From positions 32,762 through 96,761 of the forward strand of contig JANMNO010000036.1 of assembly GCA_031374115.1 (NCBI GenBank): a stretch of 64,000 nt of DNA. The letters run 5' to 3'. This stretch comes from JAKFWF01 sp031374115. Lineage in GTDB: Bacteria; Pseudomonadota; Alphaproteobacteria; Rhizobiales; Hyphomicrobiaceae. The notes below the pieces were generated by a model, which saw nothing but the letters and a program-made list of their open reading frames with translations, searched no databases and was not told the origin of the DNA. A program made the position numbers and the translations under genes. Positions 26,712-35,361 of this stretch are shown one piece after another. The first letter of the stretch is position 1. Each line of letters opens with the position of its first letter.

Positions 26712-28151
26712 TTAAGTCCAGACGCGGCGGCGAAGCGCTTCAAACACGGCGCGTGCGGCGTGCGCCTCGCCACCTTTTGGTCCGAGTGCCCGCGACGCCT
26801 GCCGCCAGCCGTACATATCGATGTGAGCATAGCACTTCGACTTGGAGACGAACCGGCGAAGGAACAGCGCTGCCGTGATCGCACCGCCGAACGCGCCGTC
26901 GGAGACATTGTTGATATCCGCCACTTCGCTATCGAGATGCCGTTCATAGCCCGGCCAGAATGGCATGCGCCAGACTGGATCTCCAACCGCTAGTCCGGCG
27001 GAGTGGATTTCGCTGGCGAAAGCATCGTCATCACAAAACAACGGCGGCAGTTCGGCCCCGAGCGCGACCCGGGCGGCACCGGTCAGTGTGGCGAAGGTGA
27101 GTAACAGATCAGGCGCCTCTTCGTCCGCGATCGACAACGCGTCGGCGAGCACGAGACGGCCTTCTGCATCGGTATTGCCGATCTCCACGGATTTGCCGGA
27201 TCGGCTTTTTATTACGTCGCCGGGACGGAAGGCATTGCCGGCAATGCTGTTCTCGGCGGCGGCGATCAGGACGCGGAGGCGCACATCGAGCTTCGCCGAC
27301 ATGATCATGTGAGCGAGCGCCAAGACGCTGGCTGCGCCGCCCATGTCTTTTTTCATGATCAGCATGCCGCTCGATGGCTTGATATCGAGCCCACCAGTGT
27401 CGAAACAGATGCCCTTGCCGACAAGCGTGACTTTCGGTGCACCGGCGCGGCCCCAGTTGAAGTCGATCAGCCGGGGCGCGCGCGTGCTGGCCCGGCCGAC
27501 CGCATGCAACAGGCGGCAACCGTGATCGAGCAATGCGTCGCCAACGACCGATGTCGCTGAAACGGAGTGTCCGGCTGCGATCGCGCGGGTGGCTGCCTCT
27601 AGTTCAGCCGGTCCCATGTCGTTCGCCGGCGTGTTGATGAAGTCGCGCGCGCGCCAGATCCCATCGACAATCGCCGTCACAGCATCGATGTGGACACCCG
27701 TCGACAATCGCAGGACGGGTGACGGTCCGTTGTCTTCGCGTGATTTGTAGCGCCGGAAATTGTAGGCTCCTAGCCCCCAAGCGATGGCTGCGAGCTCGAC
27801 GTTGAGCGAACCGCCGGCAAGCGTCCAGATGCCGGCTGGGAGCAATCCCGGCAAAAGTCCGAGCAGCAACTCGGATGGGCCACATGGCTCACCCGCCGCG
27901 CCGTCACCGATGCCTAGCACCGCGCCGGCCGGCTCGCCATTGGCACCCGGCAGCAGCACGAAGCGCTTGGCCTGGCCAGTGAAACCCTGGCTCGCGAGCC
28001 ACTTCTGGTGAACCAGTGACAATTGATCAATCGTCGCGAGATCAGTACCTTGGCGGACGAGCCAGATCGTGCGCGCAGGTGGCCCCGCGCGCGGTGCCTC
28101 GAAGCAACTACGCGAGTTTGCAAGCGGCAATAGTTCGACCGGTTCCATCAT
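26712..28151 (-). CDS. Leucyl aminopeptidase family (M17) peptidase
   Basis: A 479-residue cytosolic metallo-aminopeptidase. The M17 signature NTDAEGRLVLADAL is at 326-339, and the metal- and substrate-binding KGICFDTGGLDIKPSSGM lies before it, with the Lys and Asp ligands present. It removes N-terminal residues from peptides using two metal ions. The start at 28151 (ATGATG, AAGGAA seven bases before) is preferred over an upstream ATG that would add an unlikely 52 residues. First gene of a three-gene minus-strand group with the NlpC/P60 peptidase and a small zinc-ribbon membrane protein. Confidence 0.92.
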   Translation of the reverse strand: MMEPVELLPLANSRSCFEAPRAGPPARTIWLVRQGTDLATIDQLSLVHQKWLASQGFTGQAKRFVLLPGANGEPAGAVLGIGDGAAGEPCGPSELLLGLLPGLLPAGIWTLAGGSLNVELAAIAWGLGAYNFRRYKSREDNGPSPVLRLSTGVHIDAVTAIVDGIWRARDFINTPANDMGPAELEAATRAIAAGHSVSATSVVGDALLDHGCRLLHAVGRASTRAPRLIDFNWGRAGAPKVTLVGKGICFDTGGLDIKPSSGMLIMKKDMGGAASVLALAHMIMSAKLDVRLRVLIAAAENSIAGNAFRPGDVIKSRSGKSVEIGNTDAEGRLVLADALSIADEEAPDLLLTFATLTGAARVALGAELPPLFCDDDAFASEIHSAGLAVGDPVWRMPFWPGYERHLDSEVADINNVSDGAFGGAITAALFLRRFVSKSKCYAHIDMYGWRQASRALGPKGGEAHAARAVFEALRRRVWT

Positions 28152-28339
28152 TAAAGCGTTCCTTGTCCCTAGCCGTGCTCCGATCGCATGTTCAGTGCGC
28201 CATGTCCAACGCGGCCGCGCGTAAACATGAAATGTGCTCAGTTGGCGTCCAAGGTTAAATGTTTGTTGACCGCTGTGCCGGATAATGACGGTTGCGGGAC
28301 AGTGCATGTCCCAACCTTTTATTGCGGGGATACTCGGTC

Positions 28340-29239
28340 ATGTGCCGATCAGATTTTTATTCCAAGCGGATTGCAGCAACAGTGAAGCGCTCCTCGGTGC
28401 CGGTCGTGGCCGCTACGCTCGTGGCCCTGATGCTGGGGGCATGCGCCAACGTGCCGAAGCTCGGAGATAGCTTCATGCTGGCCGATGCGAAGGACGCCGA
28501 CAAGGACGATCCCAGCAAGCCTGTGCAAACGGAACTGGAAAAGGCTCTGACCTATTGGGGCAAGGAAAACGCCAAGAGCCCACGCGATCTCAAGGCTGCC
28601 ATCAGCTATTCGAAGAACCTAAAGGCCGCTGGGCAAAAAGAAAAGGCGCTTGCGGTTCTCCAATCTGCTTCGGTCTATCACGGCTCCAATCGCGAGCTGG
28701 CGTCGGAATATGGCCGCCTTGCCCTTGATGCAGGCCAGACAAGCCTTGCGCAGAAACTGCTCGAGGCGGCCGACGATCCAGCAAACCCGGATTGGAAGAT
28801 CATCTCGGCCCGCGGCACGGCCTTCGCCAAACAAGGCCAGTACAAGCTCGCGATCCCGCTTTATGAGCGCGCGCTCGTATTGTCGCCGAACCAGCCTTCC
28901 GTCGTCAGTAATCTTGCCATGGCGCATGCCGCCAATGGCGACGCCCCTCGCGCCGAAGCAATGCTGCGCACCGTATCCGAAGCGCCCGATAGCGACCCCA
29001 AGGTGCGGCAAAACCTATCACTCGTGCTTGGCCTGCAGGGCAAGTACGACGAGGCTCGCATCGTATCCGCCAAGGATATCCCAGTCGAGAACGCCGCAGC
29101 CAACGTTGAGTACGTCCGGCAGATGGTCCGCGTACCCGCTCAAGACGGAGGGAGGCCGGCCGGCGTTTGGGTTGCAAACATAACGACCGCCTCGGTACCC
29201 GCAACAGCCGGTAGCGGCTTCAAGCCTTCGACACGCTAG
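28340..29239 (+). CDS. TPR lipoprotein (TadD-like)
   Basis: A 299-residue lipoprotein. The signal peptide ends in the lipobox LGAC (C35), and the mature protein begins with ANVPKLGD. At least three tetratricopeptide-type repeats follow between about residues 95 and 245, including a canonical AIPLYERALVLSPNQPSVVS. It resembles TadD, the outer-membrane pilotin-like protein of Tad/Flp pili, but no other tad genes are in the window, so it may serve another assembly. The start at 28340 gives the shortest sensible signal peptide. It is divergent from the M17 peptidase. Confidence 0.82.
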   Translation: MCRSDFYSKRIAATVKRSSVPVVAATLVALMLGACANVPKLGDSFMLADAKDADKDDPSKPVQTELEKALTYWGKENAKSPRDLKAAISYSKNLKAAGQKEKALAVLQSASVYHGSNRELASEYGRLALDAGQTSLAQKLLEAADDPANPDWKIISARGTAFAKQGQYKLAIPLYERALVLSPNQPSVVSNLAMAHAANGDAPRAEAMLRTVSEAPDSDPKVRQNLSLVLGLQGKYDEARIVSAKDIPVENAAANVEYVRQMVRVPAQDGGRPAGVWVANITTASVPATAGSGFKPSTR

Positions 29240-30468
29240 GATCGGTCGCCGCGCGCCAATTGGCGAATTGCTGGTATCAACAGCAACGTACCGGCGAACG
29301 GTAACAGTGCGAACAGTCCGAAAGTGGTCGCGATACTGCCCGTCAGTTTCGCGACCACGCCGAACGTTGCCGGAGCGACGATCACACCGGCGAAATTAAA
29401 CATCAGCACACCGCCAGTCGCGATACCGACATCGCGCGCGCCGCTGATCCGCGCAGTTTGCGCCATGTACACGCCGTTCCATCCGATGATGCTGAAGCCG
29501 AAGCCAGCCAAGACGACGATGAGCGCCAACACCGGCCACAGAGGTGTCATTGCCGACGTCATCAGCGCGAATAAGGTCGCCATTGCCCCGACGATCGCCA
29601 AGATTGCGAGGCCGTGGCCGAACCGATCGGCCAGTAAGCTCCAGCTGAGCCTACCCGCGACGCCGGCTACTTGCATGAGGGCTGCGATCATCCCAGCGTC
29701 GATCAGGCTCCAACCGAATTCGGTTGCGAGCATAGTCACCGCGAAGGCGATCAGACATACCTGAAAGCCCGCGAAACACATGCCGGTGAATGCCAATGAT
29801 CGCAGCACTTGATTGTGCCAAACGAGTTTCAAGCCTGCGAGGCCGCCCGCCTTCAGGTCGGCGGTAGGGTCGGCATCGTTGTCCCAACGTGACCGCCGCG
29901 CAAGCAGTGGGATGGCGAGCACCGTGAGCATCAATGAACTGACGCCGATCGCTGCCTCCCAACCGATGCTTTCGCTGAGGCGGGGCAGCAATGTTGCCGC
30001 CAGCATTGCGCCGATCGGGACGCCGGCCTGTTTGATCGCAAAGATCAAGTTTCTGCGCCCTGGCGGTGCATATTTGAAAAGCAAGTGGGCTGCGGCCGGA
30101 TTGGTCAATCCGTACCCGATCCCGACCAACGCCGAGCCCGCAATGGTGATCACCAGATTACCGGTACTCAATGACAGTAGGCCCAAGGTGCACGCAGCCA
30201 AGGCCGCCAGACTGGCGGAACATGGCCCGTAGCGGCGCACCACCATGCCCGCGTAACCAGAGACAGAGGCTGCCGCGATATAGATGACGCTCACTTGATA
30301 GCCGATCCATTGTGGCGCAACGCCGAACGCTAAAGCGGCTTTCGGCGCGAGTGTCGGCAGGGCAAAGACAGAAAACGTCGCCAATGCCTGCACCGCGGTG
30401 GTCAGCGCCAACAGCGCAAATAACGGCTCTGTTTCTTGGGCTGCGGTCTCGGCGCGTCGGAACGGCAT
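29236..30468 (-). CDS. Major facilitator superfamily transporter
   Basis: A 410-residue polytopic inner-membrane protein with about twelve hydrophobic helices in two halves. The loop between helices 2 and 3 (GMVVRRYGPCSA) has the MFS-like charge pattern, and the central loop is Arg/Asp-rich (ARRSRWDNDADPTADLK). The start at 30468 is chosen because it places a short charged N-terminus before helix 1; an upstream TTG would add 24 residues. It is a secondary transporter of unknown substrate, somewhat like cyanate/nitroimidazole-type permeases. It converges on the TPR lipoprotein with a 4-base overlap and is divergent from a RidA gene. Confidence 0.88.
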   Translation of the reverse strand: MPFRRAETAAQETEPLFALLALTTAVQALATFSVFALPTLAPKAALAFGVAPQWIGYQVSVIYIAAASVSGYAGMVVRRYGPCSASLAALAACTLGLLSLSTGNLVITIAGSALVGIGYGLTNPAAAHLLFKYAPPGRRNLIFAIKQAGVPIGAMLAATLLPRLSESIGWEAAIGVSSLMLTVLAIPLLARRSRWDNDADPTADLKAGGLAGLKLVWHNQVLRSLAFTGMCFAGFQVCLIAFAVTMLATEFGWSLIDAGMIAALMQVAGVAGRLSWSLLADRFGHGLAILAIVGAMATLFALMTSAMTPLWPVLALIVVLAGFGFSIIGWNGVYMAQTARISGARDVGIATGGVLMFNFAGVIVAPATFGVVAKLTGSIATTFGLFALLPFAGTLLLIPAIRQLARGDRS

Positions 30469-30580
30469 GTCGACTTGGATTTCCCACTGGTTGACGTGCC
30501 GCCTCGCAAATTGCGGCGACAGCCATTTCGTACTAACCAATGATGCGCGACATAACCACAGCGATCCCGGAGTACCGGCT

Positions 30581-31039
30581 ATGACACCTGAAGAAAAACT
30601 CGCGAAACTCGGCCTCGCCCTTCCATCAGTGCCGGTACCTGTCGCTAATTACGTGCCGTTCAAACGCGACGGCAACACCGTATACTTGTCGGGCCAAGGG
30701 CCACGTCGGCCCGATGGCAGCATGTGCACGGGCAAGGTCGGGCGCGACGTCACAATCGAGGAAGCCTATGAGCACGCAAAGTTGGTCGGACTGGGGCTAT
30801 TGGGTGCCGCAAAACTGGCCGCCGGCGATCTCGGCAGAATCGAAATTCTGAAGGTTCTCGGCATGGTCAACGGCGTTCCAGATTTCGCAGACCAACCGAA
30901 GGTGATCAACGGCTGCTCGGATTTGTTCGTCGAGATACTCGGCGAACGCGGCCGTCACGCACGCTCGGCTGTCGGCATGGGATCACTACCGGGCAACATT
31001 TCGGTCGAGATCGAGGCCATTATCAAAATTCATCCGTGA
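30581..31039 (+). CDS. RidA family protein
   Basis: A 152-residue protein of the Rid (YjgF/YER057c) superfamily, longer than archetypal RidA (about 130) and of the YjgH/Rid-subfamily type that begins EEKLAKLGLALP. The conserved VYLSGQGPRRPDG and LFVEILGERGRHARSAVGM segments are present, including the Arg that contacts the carboxylate of the imine substrate in RidA. RidA proteins hydrolyse reactive enamines/imines; other subfamilies are unassigned. It shares a divergent promoter region with the MFS transporter. Confidence 0.88.
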   Translation: MTPEEKLAKLGLALPSVPVPVANYVPFKRDGNTVYLSGQGPRRPDGSMCTGKVGRDVTIEEAYEHAKLVGLGLLGAAKLAAGDLGRIEILKVLGMVNGVPDFADQPKVINGCSDLFVEILGERGRHARSAVGMGSLPGNISVEIEAIIKIHP

Positions 31040-31512
31040 GCGGCGGACGTGGCGTGTACAGAAACATACAGCGAACACGAATCGTCTGTGGCTGATCAGA
31101 CACGAGAAGGTGTCAATAGCCGACCGATTGATGGCATTGGCTTGTATGCGAAATCTGATCTGCGGTAATGTCTAGACCTAGAGGGCAGTTGTTGCTGTGC
31201 TCTACATCTTGAGTTGTGGCAGCTTTTCCAGCTGCGTAGTGTGTCGTGGCAGCTCTGCTGCCAGTAGTTCCAGTAAGGCGCGTTTAGTGCACGAGTAAGC
31301 ACTGTTCTGTCTTGGTTTGTATACCTTGCCGGGCCCCGCGCCAGTCCCCAGTGAAGCGTTCTCCAGTCCAGCGTCCGTAGTCCGTCGACCTGCGTGTGCG
31401 CAGCCCGAACCAGCGTGAGCTCGTGTTCGTGTCGGCTCCCGCGGTCGATCTCGCCGACGTTCGCGCCAGCAGGTGCGAGCGATCGCCAGTACTTTTGTTT
31501 GGAGCGAACAAC
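31040..31512 (+). promoter_or_regulatory. Long leader and intergenic region upstream of gcrA
   Basis: A stretch of 473 bases with no credible coding frame. It contains several short inverted repeats, such as TGGCAGC/GCTGCCA in the 31215-31270 area, and a CAGT-rich 3' half. One GANTC (CcrM) site, GAATC, is at 31079-31083. A long structured 5' leader for gcrA, possibly with a small RNA, would explain it. No exact promoter can be placed with confidence. Confidence 0.35.
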
Positions 31513-32082
31513 ATGGCTTGGAACGATGAGCGCGTCGAGCTTCTGAAAAAACTTTGGGCCGAAGGACTTAGCGCCAGTCAGATCGCCGGGCGTCTTGGTG
31601 GCGTCACCCGCAACGCAGTGATCGGCAAGGTTCATCGTCTCGGCCTGTCGGGGCGCGCAACGACATCCCGCATGAAGAGCCATCGGCCACGCGCTCGCGT
31701 TGCGCAAACGCAAATGCAGCCGAAGCGCCTCGCAAAGCCACGGTTCCAGTCCCAGGGAAACCCGGCGGTTCGCAGTCTCTATCCGATGGATGCCGAGCCG
31801 TTCGTGCCGACCGTCGAAGAGCTGGATATTCCACTGAACGAGCGCCGTACCATCGCGACGTTGACCGATTGCAGCTGCCGCTGGCCGATCGGTGATCCGC
31901 AGACACCGGAGTTCCACTTCTGTAATCGCGACAAGGTTCCAGCATTGCCCTATTGTGAATTTCACGCGCGTCGCGCGTTCCAGCCGCCGCAAGTCCGCCG
32001 TCGCGATCAGCGTGAGCCGGGCGAAGTTTCGCCAGCCTACGTGCCACGTCCGGCTAGCAAGGTCGAACCAGCAGACGCCTGA
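31513..32082 (+). CDS. gcrA: GcrA cell-cycle transcription regulator
   Basis: A 189-residue regulator confined to alphaproteobacteria. It opens with the hallmark MAWNDERVELLKKLWAEGLS and a helix-turn-helix with VTRNAVIGKVHRLGLSGR (residues 31-48). The C-terminal sigma70-binding region contains CSCRWPIGDP and NRDKVPALPYCEFH; cysteines 120, 122, 137 and 148 form a likely metal site. GcrA binds sigma70-RNA polymerase at CcrM-methylated promoters and controls division genes (known in Caulobacter). The start after GGAGCGAACAAC matches the conserved N-terminus. A strong terminator follows the stop. Confidence 0.95.
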   Translation: MAWNDERVELLKKLWAEGLSASQIAGRLGGVTRNAVIGKVHRLGLSGRATTSRMKSHRPRARVAQTQMQPKRLAKPRFQSQGNPAVRSLYPMDAEPFVPTVEELDIPLNERRTIATLTDCSCRWPIGDPQTPEFHFCNRDKVPALPYCEFHARRAFQPPQVRRRDQREPGEVSPAYVPRPASKVEPADA

Positions 32083-32129
32083 GCATCTGAGTTACGAGCA
32101 GACCCGCGAAAGCAGGTCTGTAAGGGGGA

Positions 32130-32168
32130 GGCCGGACGCGATCGGGGGATCGCTCCGGCCATTTTTTT
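32130..32168 (+). terminator. Intrinsic terminator of gcrA
   Basis: A strong stem: GGCCGGA pairs with TCCGGCC and, after one bulged C, GCGATC pairs with GATCGC around a GGGG loop. Then A and seven T. A smaller stem (AGACC/GGTCT) precedes it at about 32099-32119. Confidence 0.93.
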
Positions 32169-32220
32169 GTGCTGCTTACTGGGCGCTCACGAAGCACCAA
32201 ATCGAAACCTTGTTTTCCAG

Positions 32221-32238
32221 TTTTCATTGCTCTGCCGA
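32221..32238 (+). promoter_or_regulatory. Weak candidate Pho box upstream of ppk2
   Basis: TTTTCAT-TGCT-CTGCCGA has the 7-4-7 spacing of a Pho box. The first half matches the common alphaproteobacterial CTTTCAT at 6 of 7 positions; the second matches CTGTCAT at only 4 of 7. It lies about 60 bases ahead of ppk2. Worth noting only because ppk also has a candidate site. Confidence 0.25.
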
Positions 32239-32296
32239 TGCAGCCCGCGCATGTTTTGCCTCCGCAACATACCCTTAGCGATAGGGACGACGAACG

Positions 32297-33160
32297 ATGG
32301 CTGGCGAAGGATCGCAGATGCGGATGCCGAAATTCGACATTAACGCGGAGACGCTGCCTCGCGAAATCGAGGAGGCGGCTTTGAGGTCGGGCGGCTATCC
32401 TTACGACAAGAAGCTCAAGCGGCAGCCCTACGAGGAAGATCTTCAAGCGCTGCAAATCGAGCTTGTCAAAATGCAGGCGCATTTGCAGGGGACCGGCGGC
32501 CGGTTGCTGATCCTGTTCGAAGGGCGAGACAGTGCCGGCAAAGGCGGCTGCATCGCTAGCATCCTCGAATTTCTCAATCCACGTTATGCCCACTCGATCG
32601 CGCTGACCAAGCCGACGGAAACCGAGCGCGGTCAGTGGTACTTCCAACGCTACCTCGCGCACGTGCCGTCGAGCGGCAACATCGTGCTGTTCGATCGCTC
32701 CTGGTACAATCGCGCGGGCGTGGAACGCGTGATGGGTTTCGCCACTGCCGATCAAGTGGCCAATTTTCTGCGTGAGGCGCCGGAACTCGAGGAGATGCTG
32801 GTGCGCGACGGCATCCGGTTGTTCAAGTTCTATTTGACGATTGGCCGCGAGATGCAACTGAAGCGTTTTCACGAGCGCCGTCACAACCCGCTAAAGCAGT
32901 GGAAGTTGTCGGACATCGACATGGCAGCACTTGCCAAATGGGACGAGTACACGGCGGCCCAGCATGAGATGTTTCGTTTCACCCACACGCCAACGTGCCC
33001 ATGGACCGTGATCCGCGCCAATGATCAACGTCGAGCGCGCCTGGAGGCGATGCGGTCGATTTTGACTTCGGTCGACTATGAGGGGCGCAATACCAATCTC
33101 ATCGGCAAGCCGGATCCGAAAATCGTCGGAGCGGGCCCGGAATTCTTCTATGGCACTTAG
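32297..33160 (+). CDS. ppk2: Polyphosphate kinase 2
   Basis: A 287-residue single-domain PPK2. Walker A is FEGRDSAGKGG (74-84), and Walker B is LFDRSWYNRAGVERVMGF (131-148) with the catalytic Asp; a Lys/Arg-rich lid follows (SALTKPT and RHNPLKQWKLS regions). PPK2 enzymes use polyphosphate to phosphorylate nucleoside di- or monophosphates, or run in reverse. The single-domain size and sequence look class I (NDP-forming), but this should be tested. With ppk and ppx in the same window, polyphosphate metabolism is well represented. It converges on a membrane protein gene. Confidence 0.93.
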   Translation: MAGEGSQMRMPKFDINAETLPREIEEAALRSGGYPYDKKLKRQPYEEDLQALQIELVKMQAHLQGTGGRLLILFEGRDSAGKGGCIASILEFLNPRYAHSIALTKPTETERGQWYFQRYLAHVPSSGNIVLFDRSWYNRAGVERVMGFATADQVANFLREAPELEEMLVRDGIRLFKFYLTIGREMQLKRFHERRHNPLKQWKLSDIDMAALAKWDEYTAAQHEMFRFTHTPTCPWTVIRANDQRRARLEAMRSILTSVDYEGRNTNLIGKPDPKIVGAGPEFFYGT

Positions 33161-33176
33161 AACATGCACCGGCCGG

Positions 33177-33752
33177 CTATTCGAAAAGCTTCACCTGCGC
33201 GTCAGCAGCGCGCTGGCGTTGGCGCATCACCCGAATTTTCGCCAAGACCCAAGCGAGTGAAAACAGCAGGCGGATCAGCGTCAAGCCGTAGAACATGCGA
33301 AAAATGAAGCTGTACCACACGAACCACGGGTTCTGCCGGTTGAGGTACAGGTGCGTCACGCGCATGTCGAAATGTTGCATGAAATCGAACAGCCCGCCAC
33401 GCAGCATCAAATCGATTGTGAAGAATGATGTCGCGATCGGGCCGGCGATGACCGGTGTTTTACCATCGGAGAAGATTGAATAACCCTCCGCCTGCAACAG
33501 CAGGCAACTGATCGTGAATAGGACGTAAAACACGATCATCGATACGCCGATCCAGCGGTAGTAGAAGAAGGCGCGCCGCAACGTCTCGCGTGAGAACGAG
33601 TAGTCGACCCAGCTGTCGATTTCCTCCTGACGCTCCTGATGCGTGAACACGATGTAGATCGACATGATCGACATCGCGACCGTGAGGACGATTGCGAGCA
33701 AGATTGAGAACGAGATATTTGCGGCTGCCAGCATACGCCGATGTGTCTCCAT
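33177..33752 (-). CDS. Hypothetical four-helix membrane protein
   Basis: A 191-residue inner-membrane protein with about four transmembrane segments (near residues 12-33, 66-87, 100-118 and 146-170) and a charged C-terminus (MRQRQRAADAQVKLFE). A conserved-looking aromatic stretch, HLYLNRQNPWFVWYSFIFR, precedes the last helix. I do not recognise a family. It lies 79 bases downstream of pheS on the same strand, in the place pheT often takes. An alternative start at 33734 (residue 7) is possible; GGAG then lies 12 bases ahead. Confidence 0.75.
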   Translation of the reverse strand: METHRRMLAAANISFSILLAIVLTVAMSIMSIYIVFTHQERQEEIDSWVDYSFSRETLRRAFFYYRWIGVSMIVFYVLFTISCLLLQAEGYSIFSDGKTPVIAGPIATSFFTIDLMLRGGLFDFMQHFDMRVTHLYLNRQNPWFVWYSFIFRMFYGLTLIRLLFSLAWVLAKIRVMRQRQRAADAQVKLFE

Positions 33753-33831
33753 CTCCGTATGAGACTGACGGTGGGAGGTACGCGGTATTTGCAGTCAGCT
33801 CAAGGTGCGCCCGATCGCGCACCCTAATACG

Positions 33832-34902
33832 TCAACTCGACAGGCCACCGGCCAGCGTTGGCACATCCAGCGGCAGGAATCCGTAATGCTTCATCCAGCG
33901 CAGATCGCCGGTGAACATGTCGCGCAGATCGGGAATGCCGTATTTCAACATGGTAATACGGTCGAGGCCCATACCGAAGGCGAAGCCCTGGTATTTCTCG
34001 GGATCGAGCCCGCAGTTGGCGATCACCTTCGGATGCACCATGCCAGCGCCGAGGATCTCGAGCCACTTGCCGGGCTTACCGATGGCTGCCGCGTCGATGT
34101 CGACTTCCATGCTGGGCTCGGTGAACGGAAAGTGCGACGCCCGGAACCGCATCTTCACATTGTCGACCTCGAAGATCGCCTTGCAGAATTCCTCTAGGCA
34201 CCACTTGAGGTGGCCCATGTGAGTGGTCTCGTCGATGACCAGACCTTCGATCTGGTGAAACATCGGTGTGTGCGTCTGGTCGCTGTCGCTGCGGTATACA
34301 CGGCCCGGCGCGATGATCCGGATCGGCGGTTTCTCGCGCAGCATCGTGCGGATTTGCACCGGGCTCGTATGCGTGCGCAGGACCATGCGCGACCCGTCCG
34401 GCCCCGGGCGAAGATAGAACGTGTCGTGGTCCTGCCGTGAGGGGTGCTCGGGCGGGATGTTCAGTTTCGTGAAGTTGAGATCGTCGGTCTCGATGTCTGG
34501 ACCTTCGGCGACCGAGAAGCCCATGTCGGCGAAGATCTCAATGATTTCGTCGAACACTTGCGAAACCGGGTGGATTCGGCCGTTCGCGGGTGGACCTGGA
34601 CGAACCGGCAACGTGATGTCGGCACGCTCGGACGAAAGGCGAGTCGAAAGTGCGCTTACTTCCAGTTCCGATTTGCGGATTTCGAGTGCCTCGCCAACGA
34701 CCGACTTCAGTGCATTGACGGCCGCACCGAACGGCTTGCGCTCATCGGCCGGTAGGCCGCCGAGCTTTTGCATCAACTCAGGGATGCGACCGCGTCTGCC
34801 GAGCGCGGAAATTCGCACGGCCTCGATCGTGCCGAGGTCGCCCGCGTTGGCAATCTCAGCGAGAAGTGACATTTGAAGCGTCTTGAGCGTGTCCGCCTGC
34901 AT
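33832..34902 (-). CDS. pheS: Phenylalanyl-tRNA synthetase alpha subunit
   Basis: A 356-residue class II synthetase alpha subunit, which charges tRNA-Phe as part of an alpha2-beta2 enzyme with PheT. The coiled-coil N-terminus (about 1-85) is followed by the catalytic core with motif 2 GRVYRSDSDQTHTPMFHQIE and motif 3 FGMGLDRITMLKYG. It follows rplT by 30 bases, as in the usual infC-rpmI-rplT-pheS order. The gene for the beta subunit is not downstream; a membrane protein gene is there instead, so pheT must lie outside the window. Confidence 0.96.
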   Translation of the reverse strand: MQADTLKTLQMSLLAEIANAGDLGTIEAVRISALGRRGRIPELMQKLGGLPADERKPFGAAVNALKSVVGEALEIRKSELEVSALSTRLSSERADITLPVRPGPPANGRIHPVSQVFDEIIEIFADMGFSVAEGPDIETDDLNFTKLNIPPEHPSRQDHDTFYLRPGPDGSRMVLRTHTSPVQIRTMLREKPPIRIIAPGRVYRSDSDQTHTPMFHQIEGLVIDETTHMGHLKWCLEEFCKAIFEVDNVKMRFRASHFPFTEPSMEVDIDAAAIGKPGKWLEILGAGMVHPKVIANCGLDPEKYQGFAFGMGLDRITMLKYGIPDLRDMFTGDLRWMKHYGFLPLDVPTLAGGLSS

Positions 34903-34932
34903 GTGCGGTCTCTTGATGCTAGCTGGCGCGTC

Positions 34933-35307
34933 TTACGCTGCCGCCTTCTGCACGGTGGCATGCTGGGCTGCTTGATCGACCAGCGCCTTGAAGCCAGCCG
35001 GGTCCTTAACGGCAAGGTCAGCCAATACTTTGCGATCGATCTCGATGCCGGCTTTCGTTAAGCCTTCGATGAAGCGGCCGTAGGTCATGCCGTGCTCGCG
35101 GACGGCAGCATTGATGCGCTGGATCCATAAGGCGCGGAACGTCCGCTTCTTGCGACGCCGGTCGCGCGTCGCGTACTGCATCGATTTCTCGACGGCTTGC
35201 TTGGCGATGCGGATAGTATTCTTGCGACGGCCATAAAAACCCTTAGCGGCCTTCAGGATTTTTTTATGCTTGGCGTGGGCTGTAACGCCGCGTTTTACGC
35301 GTGCCAT
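34933..35307 (-). CDS. rplT: 50S ribosomal protein L20
   Basis: A 124-residue L20, an early-assembly 23S rRNA-binding protein. Typical features are MARVKRGVTAHAKHKKILK at the N-terminus, the AKGFYGRRKNTIRIAKQAV segment, and LWIQRINAAVREHGMTYGRF in the C-domain. It is placed between rpmI and pheS. In many bacteria L20 represses its own operon by binding leader RNA; I cannot confirm a leader site here. A short Ala-rich extension at the C-terminus (QHATVQKAAA) is common in alphaproteobacteria. Confidence 0.98.
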   Translation of the reverse strand: MARVKRGVTAHAKHKKILKAAKGFYGRRKNTIRIAKQAVEKSMQYATRDRRRKKRTFRALWIQRINAAVREHGMTYGRFIEGLTKAGIEIDRKVLADLAVKDPAGFKALVDQAAQHATVQKAAA

Positions 35308-35361
35308 GAAATTGCTCCGTTAGATGACAAATGAGATAGGATTGGATGCAAAAGCGCTGCC

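Noticed and set aside
31096..31992. 298-residue minus-strand open frame across gcrA and its leader
   Set aside because: Overlaps the certain gcrA gene; composition is shadow-like. The part in the leader has no support on its own.
32054..32884. 276-residue minus-strand open frame
   Set aside because: Antisense to ppk2 and crosses the gcrA terminator.
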